A stretch of 11,021 bases of DNA from the NCBI GenBank assembly GCA_030149595.1, contig JASFBI010000021.1, positions 1 to 11,021 on the forward strand. Reading direction: 5' to 3'. The notes beneath the pieces were generated by a model. It worked only from the letters and a program-made list of their open reading frames with translations, was not told where the DNA came from and searched no databases. This document shows positions 6,555 through 11,021 of the stretch, piece after piece (position 1 is the first letter of the stretch; each line of letters starts with the position of its first letter). The translations under genes and the position numbers were made by a program. This stretch comes from Desulfobacterales bacterium (GTDB lineage: Bacteria; Desulfobacterota; Desulfobacteria; Desulfobacterales; DAOWNP01).

Positions 6555-7661
6555 CTATTCTATCCACCCTGCCCCTATAACCTCATCTTCTTTATAAAAA
6601 ACAGCAGCCTGGCCTGGAGTTATCGCTTTTTGGGGTTCCATAAATTTAAGCAGACCTGTATTATTATTTTTCAATATAAGCTGCGACTCAGCAGGTATAT
6701 GCCTGTACCTTATCTTTGTCATTACTTTTACTACTGATATAACAGGAGGTATTATCCAGCTTATTTTTGAAAGATTACACTCTTTTTTAAACTGGTCTTC
6801 CTTAAACCCTACAACAAGTATATTTTTCTCAACATCTATTTTAAGGACATAATAAGCTTTAGGACCTGGACAGTTTATCCCTTTTCTCTGACCTATGGTG
6901 TAATTATGTAGCCCATTATGCATACCCACAAACTTTTTATCCATGTCATAAATCTCACCTGGTTTATAATTAAACCCATCGCAGGTTTCAAAAAAATCCT
7001 TATAACTATTTTGATTTATAAAACATATATCCTGACTCTCTTTTTTAAAATCAGGTATAATTTTATTTTCCCCTGCAATTTTTATTACATCTTTTTTTAA
7101 ATAATTTCCCATAGGAAATGAAATTTTTGACAACTGCTTTTGTGTTAAAAAAGCAAGAAAGTATGATTGATCTTTTGTTTTATCAACTCCCTTTAAAAGA
7201 CTATAGGTCTGATTTCTGTTTTTCACTACCCTTGCATAATGACCTGTAGATAAATAGTTTGCCCCCATTGCCTCTGCAAATTTATATAAAACATCAAATT
7301 TTATTACAAAATTACAAACCATACATGGATTAGGTGTTTTTCCATTTTTATATGTATCTATAAAATAATCTACAACTTTTTTTTTGAAAATCCTGCTGCA
7401 ATCTATGGTTTTCACCGTAATATCAAGCTGCTCTCCAATTTTTACAATTTCTTTGGGAGTTTTTACAACAGGCGGCAGGTCTTTACTATCATTATCATAA
7501 TCAGACTTTAAAAAGCTTTGATAATTTTTTTCATAACCGGTTAAGAAATGGACACCAACAACATTATGCCCCTCTTTTTTTAACAGATAAGCAGTAAAAA
7601 CAGAATCTATTCCTCCACTTATGGCAACCGCCTTAAGAGGTTTCATCGAAAAAAATTTCAT
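6555..7661 (-). CDS. mnmA: MnmA, tRNA 2-thiouridine synthase
   Basis: A 368-residue tRNA-specific 2-thiouridylase that makes s2U at wobble position 34 of Lys, Glu and Gln tRNAs, using ATP and a relayed persulfide. The PP-loop is SGGIDS (15-20). Catalytic cysteines match C113 (TPNPCMVCN) and C213 (SQDICFI), 100 residues apart. STGHYAR (138-144), KDQSYFLA (163-170) and the C-terminal ITPGQAAVFY are also family features. The N-terminal region is somewhat divergent: SGGIDSVFTA replaces the common SGGVDSSVAA, and residues 42-68 form an insert. The start overlaps the NIL-ferredoxin gene by 29 bases. An in-frame ATG at 7646 (residue 6) is an alternative that cuts the overlap to 14. Neither has a Shine-Dalgarno sequence, so coupled re-initiation is likely. 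Confidence 0.95.
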   Translation of the reverse strand: MKFFSMKPLKAVAISGGIDSVFTAYLLKKEGHNVVGVHFLTGYEKNYQSFLKSDYDNDSKDLPPVVKTPKEIVKIGEQLDITVKTIDCSRIFKKKVVDYFIDTYKNGKTPNPCMVCNFVIKFDVLYKFAEAMGANYLSTGHYARVVKNRNQTYSLLKGVDKTKDQSYFLAFLTQKQLSKISFPMGNYLKKDVIKIAGENKIIPDFKKESQDICFINQNSYKDFFETCDGFNYKPGEIYDMDKKFVGMHNGLHNYTIGQRKGINCPGPKAYYVLKIDVEKNILVVGFKEDQFKKECNLSKISWIIPPVISVVKVMTKIRYRHIPAESQLILKNNNTGLLKFMEPQKAITPGQAAVFYKEDEVIGAGWIE

Positions 7662-8070
7662 TTGAGGGTAATATCTGCATAGCTTTTACAGGACATGCCC
7701 TAACACAAAGCCCACATATGCTGCATTTAGTCTGATCAAAGATAACTTCCATTTCAGGACGATTTATAAACAGAGCTTCTGTGGGACACACAGCTGTACA
7801 TGCCCCGCAATGTACACATTTATCATTATCCCGATCAATTTCATGGGCAGCATTTTTAACAGAAATTCCCTGGTCTTCAAGATATTTAATCCCATTTTTA
7901 TAATCGTTCAATGTACCTGAGAGTTCAAGAACAATAAGCCCCTCTTTTCTTGGAAATATTGTAGCTTTTAAAATATTGAAGGTCAGATTATATCTTTTTG
8001 AAAGATTACAAACCAAAGGATTGTGAACTTTGTCTAAAGGAAACCTCAGTATAATTATTTTAGAATACAA
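7633..8070 (-). CDS. NIL domain / 2x[4Fe-4S] ferredoxin protein
   Basis: A 145-residue cytoplasmic protein. Residues 1-76 match the NIL domain (SKIIILRFP start, NLTFNILKA, GLIVLELSG). Residues 80-135 form a two-cluster ferredoxin with cysteines 85, 88, 91, 95 and 116, 119, 122, 126, each ending in CP. In methanogens, NIL/ferredoxin proteins act with a DUF39 protein in homocysteine formation from aspartate semialdehyde and sulfide. Homologues occur in sulfate reducers. Here it is the first gene of the operon and overlaps mnmA, so a role in supplying sulfur or electrons for tRNA thiolation is a fair inference, not proven. The start is a TTG at 8070, chosen because residue 1 fits the usual N-terminus; a GGGGAG about 11 bases upstream is rather distant. 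Confidence 0.88.
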   Translation of the reverse strand: MYSKIIILRFPLDKVHNPLVCNLSKRYNLTFNILKATIFPRKEGLIVLELSGTLNDYKNGIKYLEDQGISVKNAAHEIDRDNDKCVHCGACTAVCPTEALFINRPEMEVIFDQTKCSICGLCVRACPVKAMQILPSNEIFFDETS

Positions 8071-8111
8071 ATCTAATTATTCTCCCCAGTTATTTCAAAC
8101 TTTTTAAAATT

Positions 8112-8181
8112 ACTTTATAAAAAAATAATATCCAGCTCAAGTCAGTAGTCATGTCAAAACAGACTTAATCTTGTCAAGATT
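8112..8181 (-). promoter_or_regulatory. Candidate promoter/operator region of the NIL-ferredoxin/mnmA/mtaB operon
   Basis: Read on the minus strand, a 15-base palindrome (AATCTTG and CAAGATT around one base, 8167-8181) contains a TTGACA. A second TTGACA lies at 8152-8157. A TTGAGC at 8135-8140 is 15 bases from TATAAA at 8114-8119, or 17 from TAAAGT at 8112-8117. None is a complete sigma-70 promoter. The palindrome could be a regulator site. A promoter must lie near here because the operon is preceded by a gene-free gap. Confidence 0.25.
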
Positions 8182-8224
8182 TATATTATTAAATTTTTAT
8201 GATTTTTTTTAAAAAAAGCTTCCC

Positions 8225-8887
8225 TTACCAAAACGTCCAGTTTTTTGTCATTAGAACATAAATACCTAATCCCCAGTTAGTTACTCCATGGGCAACTATA
8301 CAACCCATAAGCTTTTTCTGTCTTATTATAATTAAATTGTAAATTATTCCAGCAATAACTCCTGGAATAATCCTGTGATGTTCCAGTCCAAAAAGAATTG
8401 CAGTCCCTGTAAATGAGAACCATGTAAAAGTACCAAGAGGTATTTTTTGAAAATCAGGATTAATCAGATATCTTAAAATAAAAGACCGCCAGAACAACTC
8501 CTCCATAACAGGAACAACCAAAGAAGCACCCATAATACGAACAGCAATTAATACTACTGTATAAGACGATGACCAGCCAAAAGAGTAAGGATCAAAACCA
8601 GCAGACTCTCCTGCCTGAAACAGATATTCTTCAGGTGCAACCCATATAATTAATACTAATACGCCTGTGATTAGAGCTGCCAGGTATTTATATATTGAAA
8701 GTTTTCCGGAAAAATCATGCCTGTATTTATGTCGAAATAACCATAACAAAACTCCCACAAAAATAGTTTTGATAATATATATAATATGTGTAAATTCAGG
8801 AAAAATCCTTGAAAGCTCTGTTAATAACAAAAACAAAACAAAAGGAACAACATATGGAAACCATGGTTTTCTCAGTAAAGTAATCAT
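8225..8887 (-). CDS. CAAX-protease-related intramembrane protein (CPBP family, PEP-CTERM-associated type)
   Basis: A 220-residue polytopic membrane protein with about six hydrophobic segments. It carries the three CPBP/Abi motifs: EELFWR (E129, E130, R134), FGLEH (F166-H170) and HGVTN (H200-N204), which form the putative metal site of an intramembrane endopeptidase. The block from GLEHHR through AGIIYNLIIIRQ to GIYVLMTKNWTFW closely resembles the CAAX prenyl protease-related family (as I recall, TIGR03008) found in exosortase/PEP-CTERM genomes. I chose the ATG at 8887 because AGAGG lies 8 bases upstream, the family starts near the first membrane segment, and it leaves a 4-base gap to the upstream gene. 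A longer frame to 8956 would overlap that gene by 65 bases. The substrate is unknown. Confidence 0.85.
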   Translation of the reverse strand: MITLLRKPWFPYVVPFVLFLLLTELSRIFPEFTHIIYIIKTIFVGVLLWLFRHKYRHDFSGKLSIYKYLAALITGVLVLIIWVAPEEYLFQAGESAGFDPYSFGWSSSYTVVLIAVRIMGASLVVPVMEELFWRSFILRYLINPDFQKIPLGTFTWFSFTGTAILFGLEHHRIIPGVIAGIIYNLIIIRQKKLMGCIVAHGVTNWGLGIYVLMTKNWTFW

Positions 8888-8891
8888 ATAA

Positions 8892-9770
8892 TTATCCTCT
8901 TGCTCCACTGACCATAACTTCAATTGTTTTATAAACCCTCTCCCATATAACCTCAAACCTTGTTACTGGAATGGAGTTTTTTAGATTAAACTCAATAAAC
9001 TGTTTTTGAATTGTTTTATCTTCTGGTATTTTATAAAAAAATGCTCTCAGCTTACCATTTTGCTGAAGTCTGTTTATTCGTGAAATAAAATTATTCTGAG
9101 CTTTTGTAAATTTTTTTATATTCTCTTTTGTATTTATTCTTTCAGGCAGATATGGTTTTGGATAAAAAAAGATAAGCTGCCCATTTTTATTTTTCCCAAA
9201 TTTTAAAATAGCATTTAAAGGAAATTTATGTTTCTGCAAACATCTGCCATCATCATTTACAAGATCTGAAAAAATAATTACCCGGCATCCGGACACTTTA
9301 TTTAATATTTTATCCAGAAAATAATATAAAGGAGTGGTAAGGGGTAATACCCTGCCATTAACTTTTTTTACTTTTGAAATTTGAATACTACTTAAACAAT
9401 CTTCTTTTTTTATATTAAATTTCTGGATATTATCCCGATTTTTTGTGGAAAACAGCTTAAAAACAGCTTTTTGTCCGCACCCGGGTTTTCCTAAGATATT
9501 TACATCATATTCAGTTAAAATATCATCATCAAATTTTTTCAGCCTAAAAAACAGACACTCTTTAAAATCATCAAGTATATCTGGTCTGATTGAACCAGAT
9601 ACATCAATTCCAATGATAAATTTATTTGATTTAGCCTGTTGTACCTGCTGAAGCTCCACAGCAACATTTTTTTTTAAATAATACAAAGCTGTGATACCTG
9701 CTGACAATAACACCACAAATAAAATAAATATACTCACAACTATTTTTTTTAGTAAGGATTTTTTAGCCAC
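8892..9770 (-). CDS. Membrane-anchored von Willebrand A domain protein
   Basis: A 292-residue protein with a positively charged N-terminus and one membrane segment at about residues 10-32, so most of it is probably periplasmic. A VWA-like fold follows, with a complete MIDAS: DVSGS (D56, S58, S60), a threonine at 145 or 146 (PLTTP) and D169 (IIFSDL). The part after about residue 190 has no domain I recognise, and cysteines at 72, 98, 125, 162 and 177 might form disulfides. The start is GTG at 9770 with AGG five bases upstream. It lies 4 bases before the CAAX-protease-related gene, so the two are probably co-transcribed and may work together. Metal-dependent binding of a protein partner is inferred from the MIDAS; the partner is unknown. 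Confidence 0.75.
   Translation of the reverse strand: MAKKSLLKKIVVSIFILFVVLLSAGITALYYLKKNVAVELQQVQQAKSNKFIIGIDVSGSIRPDILDDFKECLFFRLKKFDDDILTEYDVNILGKPGCGQKAVFKLFSTKNRDNIQKFNIKKEDCLSSIQISKVKKVNGRVLPLTTPLYYFLDKILNKVSGCRVIIFSDLVNDDGRCLQKHKFPLNAILKFGKNKNGQLIFFYPKPYLPERINTKENIKKFTKAQNNFISRINRLQQNGKLRAFFYKIPEDKTIQKQFIEFNLKNSIPVTRFEVIWERVYKTIEVMVSGARG
8896..8900 (-). promoter_or_regulatory. Ribosome binding site fixing the CAAX-protease-related start
   Basis: AGAGG on the minus strand, 8 bases before the ATG at 8887, overlapping the end of the VWA gene. It favours this start over longer in-frame options. Confidence 0.65.
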
Positions 9771-9964
9771 TTATACCTGCTTCCCTAAATTAAAAAATTT
9801 CAGCCTTTTGATTTAATTAATAATTATGGATCTTAAACAGGATTGAAAGAATTTTTATGTTTTACTTAATGATCTAAATACATATAACATATAATTTACT
9901 GTTTTTCCAAACTTTTTCCTTACAAATATCCAGGCAAAATTAATACGGTTAATTAATAACAGGT

Positions 9965-9997
9965 GTTTCATATAACATACATATCAGATATTTATCT
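9965..9997 (+). repeat. Remnant of the two-hairpin repeat family
   Basis: Positions 9965-9982 match 18 of 18 bases of the reverse complement of array C (GTTTCATATAACATACAT). The following ATCAGATATTTATCT is a degraded hairpin 1. Hairpin 2 is missing. It lies just downstream of the gspB-like stop, in the opposite orientation to the genes on either side. The rest of the gene-free stretch 9771-10013 is AT-rich, and I see no clear promoter or terminator in it. Confidence 0.7.
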
Positions 9998-10013
9998 TTA
10001 TTTATTATAAAAT

Positions 10014-10904
10014 CTACCTTCTTATCGTCTGTCTCCATTTATCTCCATTTTGAGAAAAAACAACATAATCCAGTCCTATAAAACTAACCTCAATTCCCTT
10101 ATAGCTGCTACCTTCATGGAGAATCCTGTTATTTGCAACAATCATTTTTTTATCAGGATCAGCATCCCATGCTATTGCCTGAAGATCCACAGATGTTTCA
10201 TTTTCAGTTTTCAAGGGGATTTTATTTGCACTAAAAAAGTTTATTTTATTTTTAAAACTTTCCCGTTTTTCAGTTTTGCTTTTTATATGAAAGACTTCTT
10301 TAAATTCTGGACGCGGCCGTAATTGTCTTTCATTTTTTGTTGTAACCTCGCGGTCATGCATATTATTAGAAACAGCTGTTTTTTTAACTGAATCTAATTT
10401 TTCAATCTTCTCTTTTTTTTGACTTTTTAAATTATTGGTAAAAGTCATTTTTTTACTTCCTTTATCTATAACAGAATCTACGGACATTTCATCCTGAAAC
10501 GAAATTGTCTTTATATTTGATTTATCCGCAGAATTTACAGGCTGTATATTAACTGCAACCATTGCTTTTTTATCGGGTAGTAAATATGCCAGTTTTTTAT
10601 CATCTAAAATATTATCTGTAATTTTATTTCTTTCTTCTTTTGGTTTATCTCTATTTAACAAACTTTTTTGAGAAATATCTGTTTGATTTTTATTTTTTTC
10701 TACACCAAATGGTATTTGATACCATGTAAATAAACAGACCAGTACAAAAAGCAGCAAAATAAAAAAAAGTGCTTTTTTATGTTTTATTATACTGTTTTCA
10801 GCTCTTTTTATTTCTGGAAAACTTAAACCACCTGAAATAATTTTTTCCCCGCCAGATTTTGATTCTGCTTCCAGTTTCTCAAGAGCTCGCATTATTGAAC
10901 TCAA
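10014..10904 (-). CDS. GspB-like type II secretion protein
   Basis: A 296-residue single-pass inner-membrane protein. The cytoplasmic N-terminus MSSIMRALEKLEAE fits the GspB/T2SSB pattern (MSYILDALKKxExE). A transmembrane segment spans about residues 44-61, followed by a long lysine- and glutamate-rich periplasmic linker (70-235). The C-terminal domain (236-296) has LQAIAWDADPDKKMIVANNRIL, then GIEVSFIG and DYVVFSQNG, matching the T2SSB domain. GspB works with the ATPase GspA in assembling the secretin of the type II secretion system. No other gsp gene is in the window. The TTG at 10904 is chosen because AAGGGG lies 6 bases upstream and it restores the conserved MSxIxxAL start. A longer frame to 10940 enters repeat array C; an ATG at 10892 would lose the motif. 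Confidence 0.82.
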   Translation of the reverse strand: MSSIMRALEKLEAESKSGGEKIISGGLSFPEIKRAENSIIKHKKALFFILLLFVLVCLFTWYQIPFGVEKNKNQTDISQKSLLNRDKPKEERNKITDNILDDKKLAYLLPDKKAMVAVNIQPVNSADKSNIKTISFQDEMSVDSVIDKGSKKMTFTNNLKSQKKEKIEKLDSVKKTAVSNNMHDREVTTKNERQLRPRPEFKEVFHIKSKTEKRESFKNKINFFSANKIPLKTENETSVDLQAIAWDADPDKKMIVANNRILHEGSSYKGIEVSFIGLDYVVFSQNGDKWRQTIRR

Positions 10905-10910
10905 TCTATA

Positions 10911-10916
10911 CCCCTT
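10911..10916 (-). promoter_or_regulatory. Ribosome binding site fixing the TTG start of the gspB-like gene
   Basis: AAGGGG on the minus strand, 6 bases before the TTG at 10904. It lies 5 bases from the edge of repeat array C, mirroring the arrangement at 2269-2275. Confidence 0.75.
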
Positions 10917-10921
10917 ATTTT

Positions 10922-11021
10922 TATATGAAAATCCGCCCAACAGATCGTAATCATGAGAGTTTCAATTTTCGTTGTGGCAGATAATTCTGCCATGTATGTT
11001 ATATGAAACTCTGTCCAACAA
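10922..11021 (-). repeat. Repeat array C: two-hairpin unit running off the window edge
   Basis: Read on the minus strand the order is: second arm of a hairpin 2 (complement of 11004-11012), hairpin 1 (TGGCAGA/TCTGCCA at 10975-10981 and 10986-10992, loop four bases), then hairpin 2 with arms at 10956-10964 and 10926-10934. The last arm has decayed (TGAAAATCC rather than TGAAACTCT), so that stem is partly broken. The two ATATGAAA boxes at 10923 and 11001 are 78 bases apart, giving the basic unit length. The array is cut by the right edge and probably continues. It points towards the gspB-like gene. Confidence 0.88.

Noticed and set aside
8203..8217. T8A7 run after the CAAX-protease-related gene, as a possible terminator.
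   Set aside because: It is an AT-only palindrome without a GC stem or a stable loop; I could not support an intrinsic terminator.
8888..8956. Longer N-terminus of the CAAX-protease-related protein starting at 8956.
   Set aside because: The added 23 residues overlap the VWA gene by 65 bases, look unlike the family start, and the ATG at 8887 has a good ribosome binding site.
9445..9651. Open frames on the opposite strand within the VWA gene and others (for example 3721-4062, 6918-7100, 10050-10322).
   Set aside because: They lie wholly inside well-supported genes, have no ribosome binding sites or recognisable domains, and are expected by chance in AT-rich DNA.
10922..11021. Possible integron attC sites because of GTTGTGG and CCACAAC arms around a hairpin.
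   Set aside because: The arms do not fit the RYYYAAC/GTTRRRY core sites, and the neighbouring genes are housekeeping genes without cassette boundaries.

Overview
The window is AT-rich (roughly 30% GC by eye) Gram-negative bacterial chromosome. The gene families point to a low-GC member of the Desulfobacterota, probably Desulfobacterales: a DUF4911 protein beside miaB, miaB followed by a DUF151 bifunctional nuclease, a NIL-domain ferredoxin joined to mnmA, a GspB-type secretion protein, and a CAAX-protease-related protein of the PEP-CTERM-associated type. The lineage is an inference from families and gene order; there is no rRNA gene here.

Left part, plus strand (1-2784). The tail of an unidentified gene is followed closely by a DUF4911 protein, a small exported protein and miaB (tRNA ms2i6A37 methylthiotransferase), spaced or overlapping like an operon. 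A repeat array then separates miaB from a DUF151 bifunctional nuclease gene. Its true start is at 2287, not at the longer in-frame ATG inside the repeat.

Middle (2785-8070). A 499-base gene-free stretch carries a second repeat array. It is followed by a long membrane-bound nucleotide-sugar 4,6-dehydratase of the PglF/WbpM/CapD type. This converges, with a 10-base gap, on a minus-strand operon: NIL-ferredoxin, mnmA (tRNA s2U34), mtaB (tRNA ms2t6A37). With miaB, the window holds three tRNA thiolation enzymes, and the NIL-ferredoxin is a plausible sulfur or electron partner.

Right part, minus strand (8225-11021). An anchored von Willebrand A protein with an intact MIDAS motif sits 4 bases upstream of an intramembrane CAAX-protease-related gene. 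Upstream of these is a gspB-like gene whose best start is a TTG at 10904. A third repeat array runs off the right edge.

The most unusual feature is a dispersed repeat family: an approximately 78-base unit with two different hairpins, present as three arrays plus one remnant. Stem changes are often compensated on the other arm, which suggests the folded shape matters. All three arrays point towards the gene that follows them, and two end within about 10 bases of its ribosome binding site. They may be REP/MITE-like elements or mobile structured leader RNAs.
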